Shown in pieces: positions 16,523-24,862 of a stretch of 38,925 nucleotides of DNA. Positions within the stretch are counted from its first letter, which is position 1; the number at the start of each line of letters is the position of its first letter. The position numbers and the translations under genes are program-made. Source of the DNA: an uncultured bacterium (lineage in GTDB: Bacteria; Cyanobacteriota; Vampirovibrionia; Gastranaerophilales; Gastranaerophilaceae); assembly GCA_902767275.1 (NCBI GenBank), contig CACXGY010000049.1:1-38925 (forward strand), written 5' to 3'. The notes beneath the pieces were generated by a model that had not been told where the DNA came from, searched no databases, and saw only the letters and a list, made by a program, of their open reading frames with translations.

Positions 16523-17461
16523 ATGTCTAAAACAATTCTTGAAATAAATAATTTATGTGTTGAATACAAAACGGCAAAAATAAGCGAAGAAAAAATTGTT
16601 AAGGCCGTAAACGGAGTATCTTTAGTAATAAAAGAAGGCGAAGTTTTTGCAATCGCAGGCGAGTCAGGATGCGGAAAATCAACTATGGCAAAAACAATTA
16701 TGAAACTCGTTAATCTAAAATCAGGAGAAATTTTGTTTCTCGGGGATAATATAAATAATTTTTCAAAAAATAATTTAAAAGAATACAGAAAAAATGTTCA
16801 AATGATTTTTCAAAATCCATATTCCAGCCTTAATCCTAAGATGACAATAAGAAAAATTTTATCTGAACCATTAATTATTAATACTAATTTATCGAAATCA
16901 GAAATAAACGAACGAGTTGAATACATTATTCAAAAAGTCGGATTGAATGCAAGTCATTTAGAGTTATATCCTCATGAGTTTTCCGGCGGACAAAGACAAC
17001 GAATAGCAATTGCAAGAGCATTAATGCTTAAACCTAAACTTATTATTGCGGATGAACCTGTTAGTGCGTTAGATGCAAGTATTCAGGCACAAATATTAAA
17101 TATGTTGAATGACTTGAAGAAAGAATTCAATTTGACTCTATTATTTATCTCTCATGATTTGAGCGTTATAAAATTTTTATCCGATACGGTTGCTATTATG
17201 TATATGGGCGAAATAGTTGAAATAGGAAAAACCGATGAAATATTTACTCATCCCGCACACCCTTATACAAAAGCGTTACTGGAGTCAGTTCCTAAGTACG
17301 GGAAAACATCTGAAACCATGCTATCAGGCGATATTCCTGCAGAGTTACCGGAAGGTTGTAAATTCTCATCAAGATGTAAATATACATCAGATAAATGTGA
17401 TTTATCTTGTCCTGAATTTGTTAATCTTACAGATACTCATAAAGTACGATGTATACTTTAA
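16523..17461 (+). CDS. Oligopeptide/dipeptide ABC transporter ATP-binding protein (OppF/DppF type)
   Basis: 312 residues with all ABC ATPase motifs: Walker A 'GESGCGKST', Q-loop 'MIFQNPYSSLNP', signature 'FSGGQRQRIAIARAL', Walker B 'LIIADEPVSALDAS' and the H-loop 'FISHDLSV'. The C-terminal 'THPAHPYTKALLESVP' followed by a cysteine-containing region ('CKFSSRCKYTSDKCDLSCPEF') is the oligopeptide-transporter extension of OppD/OppF proteins, where these cysteines can bind an Fe-S cluster. It would energise peptide or metal import from the cytoplasmic face. No permease, binding protein or second ATPase is next to it, so its partners must be encoded elsewhere. No clear ribosome site precedes the start. 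It faces the M16 gene with a 3-bp gap. Confidence 0.93.
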   Translation: MSKTILEINNLCVEYKTAKISEEKIVKAVNGVSLVIKEGEVFAIAGESGCGKSTMAKTIMKLVNLKSGEILFLGDNINNFSKNNLKEYRKNVQMIFQNPYSSLNPKMTIRKILSEPLIINTNLSKSEINERVEYIIQKVGLNASHLELYPHEFSGGQRQRIAIARALMLKPKLIIADEPVSALDASIQAQILNMLNDLKKEFNLTLLFISHDLSVIKFLSDTVAIMYMGEIVEIGKTDEIFTHPAHPYTKALLESVPKYGKTSETMLSGDIPAELPEGCKFSSRCKYTSDKCDLSCPEFVNLTDTHKVRCIL

Positions 17462-17464
17462 TTA

Positions 17465-20317
17465 TTAGCCTTCTAAAGATTTAAAGAATTCACTGTTTGC
17501 ATCAAGAGTTGCTTGAGATGCTCTTATTGAATATAAAGGTTTGTTTGAGAACACTTTTCTTGCTGCATTTTGAATATCTTCTTTTGTAATTGTATCAACT
17601 AATTCGTATTGTTGGTTTATTTCATCTAAACCGTTTGCAGAATTAATTCCTTGCGAAAGTGTTGTAACCTTATCTACTTGAGTATCTGTTGATTCCAATA
17701 AATGACGTTTAAAATTCAACTTGGCAGTTTCAAGTTCTTTATCAGTAAATTCCCCTGCTGTCATTTTATTTATTTGTCTGTGGAATCCGTTTATAGATTT
17801 TTGCACATTGTCATAACTTTTAAGATCAGGACTATCAGTAGTCGTTAAAATTCTACAAGTTAAAGTTGATGCTTCAAACGGAGAAATATTAAGTGCAGAA
17901 TGTACGCTGTATGCGAGTTTTTCTTTTTCTCTTAAATTATTAAATAAACCTGTTTCATCACCGCTTGAAAGTATACTGTTCATTATTTCATAAGTAACCA
18001 TTTCTTTTGGAGTATGTTTTAACGGGAATTTATATGCTTGGACTATATCAGCCTGAGCAGTACTTGCCGCATCTGTTATAACCTTACTCTTTTCTGTCGG
18101 AATATAGTCATTGAATACTTTTGTATCTAAATCTTTTCCGTCTACAAGCGTAACGAGTTCATTATTGATAACATCTTTAATATTTGGATATTTTTCCATC
18201 GGAACACTAGCAACAAATGTCATTCCGCCTCTATCAGAAATGTATTGATATAATCCCATAACTTCTCCGAGAGTAATATTATCAACGTTATTCAAAATGT
18301 CAGCATTCGAATAACCTCTTGGAGTATTAGGGAATAATTCATTCTTTAAGTTGTCAAAAGCATTAGGTTGTGCTGTTAAGAAATCATTTTTTACTTGGCG
18401 TTTTGCTTTTTCTAAAGATTCTTCTGTTAGTTCAGGACTAAATAAAGTATCTTTCATATATTCCATTGCCGGAATAATATTTTTAGCAGGTAATTCTGCT
18501 TCTGTATAGATATAATTTCCGCTTGAGCCTGAATACATTGAAATATTATTTTTGTCTAATACTTCTGCCATATTTGCAGAACCTCTTATCATCATATCCG
18601 ATAAGACTTCCATAACACCCGGTTTAACATTAGCAGGAGCAGAGGTTGTTAAATATGATGAAAAAGTTGCGATATCATTTTCTGAATTGATTAATGCTAT
18701 GTTAACTTTATTATTTAATGTATAATAATCTACTTTATCCATTTTTAAAGGCATTTTTTTGTTAGTTTCATTTTTCAGTCCTTGAGTACCTTTGAAACTA
18801 ATGCTTTGTGCCATAGAATGTTTTTCTTTTATTGTATCAATATTTGTTTGTTCAGGGTGTATTACGGCTATGGAAGTTTTGTTAATATCGTAATATTTAT
18901 GAACAGCATTAACTAAATCATCCGCAGTCATATTATCTATTGTTTGCATTACATCTGTGCAAGCCTCAAGATTACCGTTAAGGGCATTTTGTCCGATGAA
19001 ATAGTTTAAACCTTCCATATCTTCATATCTGTGTTCATATTGCATTTTTAAGCCTGTTTTTATGATATCCATTTCTTCTTCGGTCGGCTTTTTAAAATTA
19101 GCCAATGTGCTAAAAATAGATTTAAGTGCAATTTCTGAATTTTCTTCTGTTGCATCATACTTAAGACTTAATAATGTTCCGTCATTTGCATCCGTTCTGA
19201 TTTTATCTTTAGTGGCGGTTACGTTAACATTATAGTTTTCTAATGCTTTTTTAGATACGGATTTATTCTTATTGAACAGGTAATGATTAAGTGCTTCTAT
19301 TTCAATATTACCTTTTGTGTCATTGTTTGCAGGTCCTTGAAAACAAAGAACCCCTGTTGTTGCAACTGCCTTTGGAGAAATGATATCACGTCTGACGGTA
19401 TGTTCTATCGGATTAAATTGTTCTTTTCTTCTGTCAGGATTTTGAGGATTTTCTCCTTTAAAATTCTTTGCTATAATCTCAATTGCCTCATCAGGATTAA
19501 CATCTCCTGTTACAACTGTTGTCATATTTGCAGGGAAGTAATTATTTTTGTAATAGTCCATTACTTTTTTACTGTCGACATTCATTATATTATCAACTGT
19601 ACCTGCAACGATATCATCAGATGAGGTATTTATATTGTATAAGTTTTTAATTGCTGCATTTGATGCAATACAATCAGGCATGTCGCTATACATGTTTATT
19701 TCTGACGTAACAGGTCCATGTTCTTTGTTTGTCATGGAATCTGACATTTCTAAATTATTCATCATAGAGGATTGCATTTTTACTATAGTTTCGAAATCCT
19801 CTTTATTGAATTGCGGAATTGAGATAGTATAGTTTGTTTCTGCGAAGTTTGTTGAAGCGTTTGTGTTTCCGCCGAGTTCATAAACTTTTCTGAAAACATC
19901 GCCTACACCCAATTTCATAAATCCGTTTGTACCTTTTGTGCCGTTGAATGCCATGTGTTCACAAAAATGGCTTATTCCTCTTTCGTCATCTTTTTCATTC
20001 ATAGAACCGGTATTAACATAAGTGTTTAATACTGTTGAGGATGTTTCTTTAGGTGCTATATAAACCTTTTGACCATTGTTTAATTTATAACAATGTATTT
20101 CTTGCCCGTTTGAAAGTTTTGCAACTCCTGTTTTTTGATAACCTATAGGTACTGATACATTATAATCAGGAGTAACATCAGAAAGTTGTTTTACTTCTTG
20201 TTGTATTTGTTGATTTTGTATTTGACCATCTGTTTGTTCAGGAGTATTCCCTTGGACCATTGGGGAACGTTCTACTCCTTTAAAATTGTTTAAATAAGAA
20301 TTGTTATAACTATACAT
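17465..20317 (-). CDS. Large M16-family (pitrilysin/insulinase-like) zinc metallopeptidase
   Basis: 950 residues, holding two M16 peptidase halves. The inverted zinc motif HxxEH is 'HFCEH' (His117, Glu120, His121) in 'GISHFCEHMAFNGT', with Glu206 in 'PVTSEINMY' as probable third ligand. The second half (from about residue 530) lacks a zinc site, as is normal, and includes 'YKFPLKHTPKEMVTYEIMNSILS' and 'LREKEKLAYSVHS' (the substrate-binding R/Y motif). The first 50 residues are Asn/Gln-rich and contain 'YLNNFKGVERSP'; no signal peptide is present. 'SISFKGTQGL' in the linker between the halves resembles motifs in nearby accessory proteins. It probably degrades peptides. Weak ribosome site AAGAG. 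Confidence 0.92.
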   Translation of the reverse strand: MYSYNNSYLNNFKGVERSPMVQGNTPEQTDGQIQNQQIQQEVKQLSDVTPDYNVSVPIGYQKTGVAKLSNGQEIHCYKLNNGQKVYIAPKETSSTVLNTYVNTGSMNEKDDERGISHFCEHMAFNGTKGTNGFMKLGVGDVFRKVYELGGNTNASTNFAETNYTISIPQFNKEDFETIVKMQSSMMNNLEMSDSMTNKEHGPVTSEINMYSDMPDCIASNAAIKNLYNINTSSDDIVAGTVDNIMNVDSKKVMDYYKNNYFPANMTTVVTGDVNPDEAIEIIAKNFKGENPQNPDRRKEQFNPIEHTVRRDIISPKAVATTGVLCFQGPANNDTKGNIEIEALNHYLFNKNKSVSKKALENYNVNVTATKDKIRTDANDGTLLSLKYDATEENSEIALKSIFSTLANFKKPTEEEMDIIKTGLKMQYEHRYEDMEGLNYFIGQNALNGNLEACTDVMQTIDNMTADDLVNAVHKYYDINKTSIAVIHPEQTNIDTIKEKHSMAQSISFKGTQGLKNETNKKMPLKMDKVDYYTLNNKVNIALINSENDIATFSSYLTTSAPANVKPGVMEVLSDMMIRGSANMAEVLDKNNISMYSGSSGNYIYTEAELPAKNIIPAMEYMKDTLFSPELTEESLEKAKRQVKNDFLTAQPNAFDNLKNELFPNTPRGYSNADILNNVDNITLGEVMGLYQYISDRGGMTFVASVPMEKYPNIKDVINNELVTLVDGKDLDTKVFNDYIPTEKSKVITDAASTAQADIVQAYKFPLKHTPKEMVTYEIMNSILSSGDETGLFNNLREKEKLAYSVHSALNISPFEASTLTCRILTTTDSPDLKSYDNVQKSINGFHRQINKMTAGEFTDKELETAKLNFKRHLLESTDTQVDKVTTLSQGINSANGLDEINQQYELVDTITKEDIQNAARKVFSNKPLYSIRASQATLDANSEFFKSLEG

Positions 20318-20398
20318 ATTTATTTTTCTCTTTTTCTTAAGTGAATTCTTTTATATAACGTTTCGTAAAAAAATTTTTTGCGTATTATAAACAAATTG

Positions 20399-21037
20399 TT
20401 ACAAAATATTCCTTGAGTGACAATCTGTCCCTCCTGTTTTTATAAGGTTGTACTTTTCTGCGATTTTCTTTACTGTGTCTGCCGTATGGAATTTAATGAA
20501 TTTGCGATGACGTTGATATGGATAAAATACTTCAATTCCGTCTAATCCAATATTAATAAGACTTTTAACGAATTTATCCAAATCCAAAGCCCAACAGCAT
20601 GCCGGATGAGCAAGTACAGCAATGCCACCTGCTTGATGGATTGCTTCTATAAGTTTTTTTACGTTTCTTCTTGCAAAAATTCGTACTATATCTGATTCTG
20701 TTCCTTTTTTAGATTTTGCCATGAATTTATTTAAAACAGGATTTTCCACATCTATACCGTATGCAAGAAGATGCATAAACACATATCCATACCAGCAATC
20801 AAATTCTACAGCAGGAATTAAAAGTTTATCTCTATATTGTTTATGCCCCTCAACTGTATTATGGTCACATATTGCAATTTTTCTGTATCCGAAATCTCTT
20901 GCCTGATTTATAATGTCATCAAATTCCGCATTTCCGTCAGAATATTTTGAATGTATATGTAAATTAACAAAATCAAAGTACTCATCTTCGTTAAAACTAT
21001 TTATTAAATCTTTTATTTCTTGATTATTTTTACTCAT
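20399..21037 (-). CDS. PHP-domain metal-dependent phosphoesterase
   Basis: A 212-residue PHP-fold protein. Its trinuclear metal ligands are visible in 'NLHIHSKYSDG' (HxH), 'ICDHNTVEG', 'PAVEFD', 'HLLAYGID', 'LAHPACC' and the C-terminal 'GGTDCH'. The arrangement resembles the YciV/TrpH (RNase AM) branch, which removes nucleotides from 3'-phospho-adenosine 5'-phosphate or short RNA ends. It is shorter than those enzymes (about 280 residues), mostly in the middle and at the end, so the substrate is uncertain. The last residues 'SRNIL' end shortly after the final histidine. It is probably cytoplasmic. Confidence 0.85.
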   Translation of the reverse strand: MSKNNQEIKDLINSFNEDEYFDFVNLHIHSKYSDGNAEFDDIINQARDFGYRKIAICDHNTVEGHKQYRDKLLIPAVEFDCWYGYVFMHLLAYGIDVENPVLNKFMAKSKKGTESDIVRIFARRNVKKLIEAIHQAGGIAVLAHPACCWALDLDKFVKSLINIGLDGIEVFYPYQRHRKFIKFHTADTVKKIAEKYNLIKTGGTDCHSRNIL

Positions 21038-21156
21038 AATTCCATGCTTTAGTTTACAATTAGATTTTATAGTAATAAAATTATACTATAAAGAGGGGTA
21101 AATATAAAGAATGTCTTTATTGTTTATCATAAGCATATAAAAAATATAAAGGAATT

Positions 21157-22107
21157 ATGGGTAGAAAAGGAAATTCAATATTTGAAATATTTTTGCAATC
21201 AGTAGGTTTATATTTTACAAATATAGACAGATTTGTTTGGTATATGTTGTTTCCTGTATTGGGACAGTTAGCAGGATTTGTATTAACCTTTCTTGTTATA
21301 TATTATTATACTGAGTACCAAACAATGATATTGTCTGCAATTCCCGCTTTAACTACTCCTTTATCTATGCATATAGCACTTGGAGCAGTATTATTTCCTA
21401 TAATATTAATATGGTGTAAATCTTTTTGGGAGTATATGGTTGCATATTCTGCCGTTAACTCTATGACAGAAAACATGCTAAAATCTGAGAGGGTATATGA
21501 TTTCCCTGCACATACGATGATGATTACAAGAAGGTGGGTTTCATATCTTGGGGTTTGTATATTATTCTTAGGATTGCTCCTGCTTTCTTCTACAATAATT
21601 TTTACGGGATTTGCATGGGTTCTTCTTATTTATTATGCTTTCGTTTTTCAAATATTTATGTTTGAGCCTGAATTATCGCCTGTTGATTGTTTTAAGCGAA
21701 GTTCCTCTTACGTTCAAGGGAATTTTAAAAAAACATTATTTATGATTATATTAATAGGCGGTTTAACATACGTTATTCTTCCTCAAATAGTACTTACATT
21801 CCTTGAAACCGTTAAAGGTATAAATTATATCAAAGATTTAATCGTACCGTTTATATCCGTTCCTTCTTTGGATTGGTTAAATATGGTACTGTCTGCAATG
21901 GGGCTTAAGCAGATTATGCCGGTTCAAGTAGCATTGTTTATATCAAGAATAACCATATATATTGTTGTAATCCAATTGTTACTTCCGTTAAGGGTTATAT
22001 GTATGTGTTTATGGTACAAGAATTTTTACAATGATGCAGGTGCTATGAAGAAAATAGACGATAGAATATTAGACAGAGCCGGTGCAAAAAAGCAGAAAAG
22101 AAAATAA
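21157..22107 (+). CDS. Multi-pass membrane protein, unknown function
   Basis: 316 residues, with AAGGAA 5 bases before the ATG. Around six hydrophobic spans are visible (about 25-55, 70-92, 120-160, 190-215, 220-240 and 275-300), separated by short loops, with a basic C-terminus 'GAKKQKRK'. The segment 'ELSPVDCFKRSSSYVQGNFKKTLF' recalls the 'A..RS..L.....' loop of YciC/DUF975-like membrane proteins, but I cannot make a firm family call. It is the first gene of a plus-strand run ending with the HAD gene at 24538; the next gene begins 3 bp after its stop. Confidence 0.8.
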   Translation: MGRKGNSIFEIFLQSVGLYFTNIDRFVWYMLFPVLGQLAGFVLTFLVIYYYTEYQTMILSAIPALTTPLSMHIALGAVLFPIILIWCKSFWEYMVAYSAVNSMTENMLKSERVYDFPAHTMMITRRWVSYLGVCILFLGLLLLSSTIIFTGFAWVLLIYYAFVFQIFMFEPELSPVDCFKRSSSYVQGNFKKTLFMIILIGGLTYVILPQIVLTFLETVKGINYIKDLIVPFISVPSLDWLNMVLSAMGLKQIMPVQVALFISRITIYIVVIQLLLPLRVICMCLWYKNFYNDAGAMKKIDDRILDRAGAKKQKRK

Positions 22108-22110
22108 TAA

Positions 22111-22353
22111 ATGTTTGTATGTAAGAATTGTAAATCTACAGATAAATTTGAGTTGATGTTTTCTCCTGAATATCATGGGAGTAAAAAATTTTCTCATACA
22201 TATAATCCAAACAACGAAATAGAAATAACGGTTGACGGATATACTTTCGTTCCGGATTTAATGTTTATGAACCAATTTGCGGTATGTAAATATTGCGGTC
22301 AAATATATATGTGGGATTACGAGGACAATTATCAAAATAAAAACAGGAGTTAA
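22111..22353 (+). CDS. Small zinc-ribbon-like protein
   Basis: 80 residues, beginning 3 bp after the membrane-protein stop and ending 4 bp before rph. Two CxxC pairs, 'CKNC' near residue 4 and 'CKYCG' near residue 53, form a likely four-cysteine zinc-binding ribbon around a beta-rich middle ('EIEITVDGYTFVPDLMF'). The tail is acidic ('DYEDNYQNKNRS'). Its position in an operon with rph suggests a nucleic-acid or enzyme-partner role, but this is only context. Confidence 0.75.
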   Translation: MFVCKNCKSTDKFELMFSPEYHGSKKFSHTYNPNNEIEITVDGYTFVPDLMFMNQFAVCKYCGQIYMWDYEDNYQNKNRS

Positions 22354-22357
22354 ATAA

Positions 22358-23062
22358 ATGAGAACAAATAACAGAGCGAATAATGAATTACGACCAATTA
22401 AATTTACAAAAAATTTTACAAAACACGCATTAGGTTCAGTGTTAGTTGAATTTGGCGACACAAAAGTTATAACGACGGCTTCAGTTGATTATAAGAAGCC
22501 AAAATGGATGGAACAGGAGGATAACAGAGGTTGGGTTACTGCTGAATACTCTTTGCTTCCTTCTGCTACTAACACAAGATGTTCAAGGGAAAGAAGCAAG
22601 GTATCAGGCAGAACTCATGAAATTCAACGTTTGATTGGTCGCAGTATGCGAGCATGCGTTGATTTAACAAAGATGTCTGATATAACGATTACAATTGATG
22701 CCGATGTAATACAAGCAGATGGCGGTACTCGTACGGCAAGCATTTGCGGAGGCTTTTTAGCATTAAAAGATGCTGTTGAAAAATTATTAGAATCAGGAGA
22801 TTTAAAAGAAAATCCTATTATTGAACCTATTGGAGCAATTTCAATCGGTATATTAGGAGATGAAATTTTTCTTGATTTAGATTATGAAGAAGATTCTCAT
22901 GCCAGAGTTGATTCAAATGTTGTATTAACAAAAAGCGGTAAAATTGTTGATTTTCAAACGACATCTGAAGGTGAACCTTATGAAAAAGAAAAAATGGACG
23001 AACTGTTTAATATCGCATCCGTTGGAATAAGTAAAATTATTTCTATGTATGATAAAATTTAA
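22358..23062 (+). CDS. rph: Ribonuclease PH
   Basis: 234 residues, a phosphate-dependent 3'-5' exoribonuclease that trims tRNA 3' ends. Conserved blocks run in order: 'ELRPIKF', 'HALGSVLVEFGDTKVI', 'GWVTAEYSLLPSATNTR', 'SGRTHEIQRLIGRSMRACVDL' (phosphate-binding Arg and oligomer contacts), 'DADVIQADGGTRTASICGG', and 'LDLDYEEDSHARVDSNVVLT', including the catalytic acidic patch. It is close to the family length of about 240. AGGAG lies 10 bases before the ATG. The family often pairs with a RdgB-type pyrophosphatase; here a metallophosphoesterase-like and a HAD gene follow instead. Confidence 0.96.
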   Translation: MRTNNRANNELRPIKFTKNFTKHALGSVLVEFGDTKVITTASVDYKKPKWMEQEDNRGWVTAEYSLLPSATNTRCSRERSKVSGRTHEIQRLIGRSMRACVDLTKMSDITITIDADVIQADGGTRTASICGGFLALKDAVEKLLESGDLKENPIIEPIGAISIGILGDEIFLDLDYEEDSHARVDSNVVLTKSGKIVDFQTTSEGEPYEKEKMDELFNIASVGISKIISMYDKI

Positions 23063-23111
23063 AAATATGTTTATGATATTCTGATATTAGACTCATAAAG
23101 GGGTAGATTAT

Positions 23112-23894
23112 ATGAAAAAATTTGTATTATATTTATGTTTATTAATAAGTGCGTGTATATTCTTTACTCAATCTGCTAATGCAAAGAATATAAAATTTGC
23201 TCAAGTAACAGATGTTTTGTATAGAGGTTCTTCTGCCCAGTTGGATAAAATAATTTCTGATATAAACAAAACCTCTGATATTGATTTTGTTGTTTTTACG
23301 GGGAATAATATCGGAAAACCAAAAGAAAATAATCTTAAAAATTTTATGAATGATGTGAAACATCTGAATAAACCATATTATATTGTTCTTGGGAATAAAG
23401 ATATTTCAAAAACGCATGATATGGATAAAAAAAACTATATGAAATTGGTTAGAAAGGTTAACAGACTGCATCCTTCGGAAACAAATTATGTATTTAAAAA
23501 GAATGATGTTATTTTTATAGTTGCTGACGGGAGCAAAGAATTAATTCCGAGTGTTAACGGATTTTATAATCACGACACTATTGCTTGGGTAGACAAACAA
23601 TTAACTAAATATGCAAAAAACAAAGTTGTTATTCTGCAACATTTTCCGCTTGCAAATAAACCGAATAATGAATTTTATTACACATATAATATCTTAGAGT
23701 ATATGCAAATGTTAAGCCGTCATAACAATGTTATTGCAGTTGTAACCGGACATTATAACAAAAATGATGAAGTGATGTATAATGGGGTTTATCATATTAC
23801 AACTCCAAACGCATCACAAGGGTATTATAAAATTATTGATATAGAAGCCGATAATAATTATGGAGTTTATACTTTATTGAAGGAAATAAAATAA
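23112..23894 (+). CDS. Secreted metallophosphoesterase-fold protein with degraded metal site
   Basis: 260 residues. A Sec signal peptide is clear ('MKKFVLYLCLLISACIFFTQ', cleavage expected after 'SANA', residue 24). The rest follows the calcineurin-like phosphoesterase plan: 'FAQVTDVLY' (motif I), 'FVVFTGNNIG' (II), 'IVLGNKDIS' (III), 'VILQHFPLAN' (IV), 'VVTGHYNKND' (V). However, four of the usual ligands are replaced: DxH becomes D-V-L, GD becomes G-N65, GNHD becomes GN-K96-D, and GHxH becomes GH-Y-N216. Asp34, Asn95, His177 and His214 remain. It is probably a weak enzyme or a binding protein in the periplasm. GGGGTAG precedes the ATG. The stop overlaps the HAD start by one base (TAATG). Confidence 0.8.
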   Translation: MKKFVLYLCLLISACIFFTQSANAKNIKFAQVTDVLYRGSSAQLDKIISDINKTSDIDFVVFTGNNIGKPKENNLKNFMNDVKHLNKPYYIVLGNKDISKTHDMDKKNYMKLVRKVNRLHPSETNYVFKKNDVIFIVADGSKELIPSVNGFYNHDTIAWVDKQLTKYAKNKVVILQHFPLANKPNNEFYYTYNILEYMQMLSRHNNVIAVVTGHYNKNDEVMYNGVYHITTPNASQGYYKIIDIEADNNYGVYTLLKEIK

Positions 23895-24538
23895 TGAGTA
23901 TAAATACTGTAATATTTGATTTAGACGGCACTCTGTTATATACATTGGAAGATTTAGCAGATAGTACAAATTATGCGTTAAAATTTTTCGGGTATCCTGA
24001 GCGTACAATTGAGGAAGTTAAAGAGTTTGTCGGGAACGGGGTTTCTTTACTTATAGAAAGGGCAATCCCTGACGGAAAACAAAATACGAATTTTGAAAAT
24101 TGTTTAAATATGTTTAAACAACATTATTCTGATAATATGTATAACAAGACAAAGCCGTATGACGGAATTATTGAATTATTAACCTCATTAAAACAACAAA
24201 ACTATAAAATAGCAGTTGTATCAAATAAATTTGACAGTGCTGTAAAAAAATTATGTGAAAAATATTTTTTCGGATTGGTTGATTCTGCTATCGGACAGAA
24301 AGAAAATATATCAAAAAAACCTTCGCCTGATTCAGTTAATGAAGTCATATCAGAACTAAATTCCGATAAAGAGAATTGTATTTTTGTCGGGGATTCGGAA
24401 GTAGATATTCAAACAGCAGAAAATGCAGGGATTCCTTGTATTAGTGTCGTCTGGGGGTACAAAAGTTTAGATTTTTTATATAAAAATGGGGCTTCCATGA
24501 TTGTATATTCTCCTGAAGAAATACTTGAGTTGATATAA
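23894..24538 (+). CDS. HAD-superfamily hydrolase, phosphoglycolate-phosphatase-like
   Basis: 214 residues of the Gph/PgmB branch with a C1 helical cap (about residues 16-80). Catalytic motifs: 'FDLDGTLL' (nucleophile Asp and acid/base Asp, 9-16), 'VVSNK' (motif II Ser), 'KKPSPD' (motif III Lys) and 'FVGDSEVDIQTAENAG' (motif IV). The family hydrolyses 2-phosphoglycolate or related sugar and pyrophosphate esters, and the precise substrate is uncertain. Translation is coupled to the preceding metallophosphoesterase-like gene, with the overlap TAATG. It is the last gene of the operon that starts at 21157. Confidence 0.9.
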   Translation: MSINTVIFDLDGTLLYTLEDLADSTNYALKFFGYPERTIEEVKEFVGNGVSLLIERAIPDGKQNTNFENCLNMFKQHYSDNMYNKTKPYDGIIELLTSLKQQNYKIAVVSNKFDSAVKKLCEKYFFGLVDSAIGQKENISKKPSPDSVNEVISELNSDKENCIFVGDSEVDIQTAENAGIPCISVVWGYKSLDFLYKNGASMIVYSPEEILELI

Positions 24539-24598
24539 TAACACTTTGATAATATATATTTTTTGAAAAATAACTCGATTGTATTAATTCTAAATTAC

Positions 24599-24627
24599 TT
24601 GTCAAAATTTGAAAAATATGCAATAAT
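24599..24627 (+). promoter_or_regulatory. Sigma-70-type promoter of the 6S-like RNA
   Basis: TTGTCA (24599-24604, one base off the consensus TTGACA) and AATAAT (24622-24627) are 17 bp apart. The predicted start of transcription, about 24634-24635, coincides with the first base of the long closing stem of the RNA that follows, so promoter and RNA support each other. Confidence 0.7.
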
Positions 24628-24634
24628 ACTATTA

Positions 24635-24810
24635 CTTTACGCAGGTGTTAATTTTGTTCCTACATTTTTAAAAAAAGGGAGAATTGACTCAGCGATGTTT
24701 TGAAGTAGACCCGCCAATTACAAAAATAATTGCCAGCGGGAAACGGATACATCAAGGCGTTCACCCACCTGTTGAGTTTCAGCAGGTAACAAAATCGCAT
24801 CTGTGTAAAG
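24635..24810 (+). ncRNA. ssrS: 6S RNA candidate (regulator of RNA polymerase)
   Basis: The 176-base segment folds into one rod-like structure. CTTTACGCAGGTGT (24635-24648) pairs, with G-U pairs, along its whole length with GCATCTGTGTAAAG (24797-24810), and the stem continues as ATTTTGTT (24651-24658) with AACAAAAT (24788-24795). An internal open region is followed by GATGT/ACATC (24694-24698 with 24749-24753) and a strong apical hairpin CCCGC-CAATTA / TAATTG-GCGGG (24710-24740). On the 3' side, CCTGTTG/CAGCAGG (24768-24786) forms the small hairpin found in the 6S central bubble. The order and the text around 'GTTCACCCACCTG' resemble the E. coli 6S stretch 'ATTCACC'. Length (about 180), promoter and a T-run directly after (TTTTTTATTTTT) fit. 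6S RNA mimics an open promoter and sequesters sigma-70 holoenzyme. No coding alternative is convincing. Confidence 0.75.
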
Positions 24811-24862
24811 TTTTTTATTTTTATGAATTATATGAATTTTATTTATTTATTTATTTTGTTAA

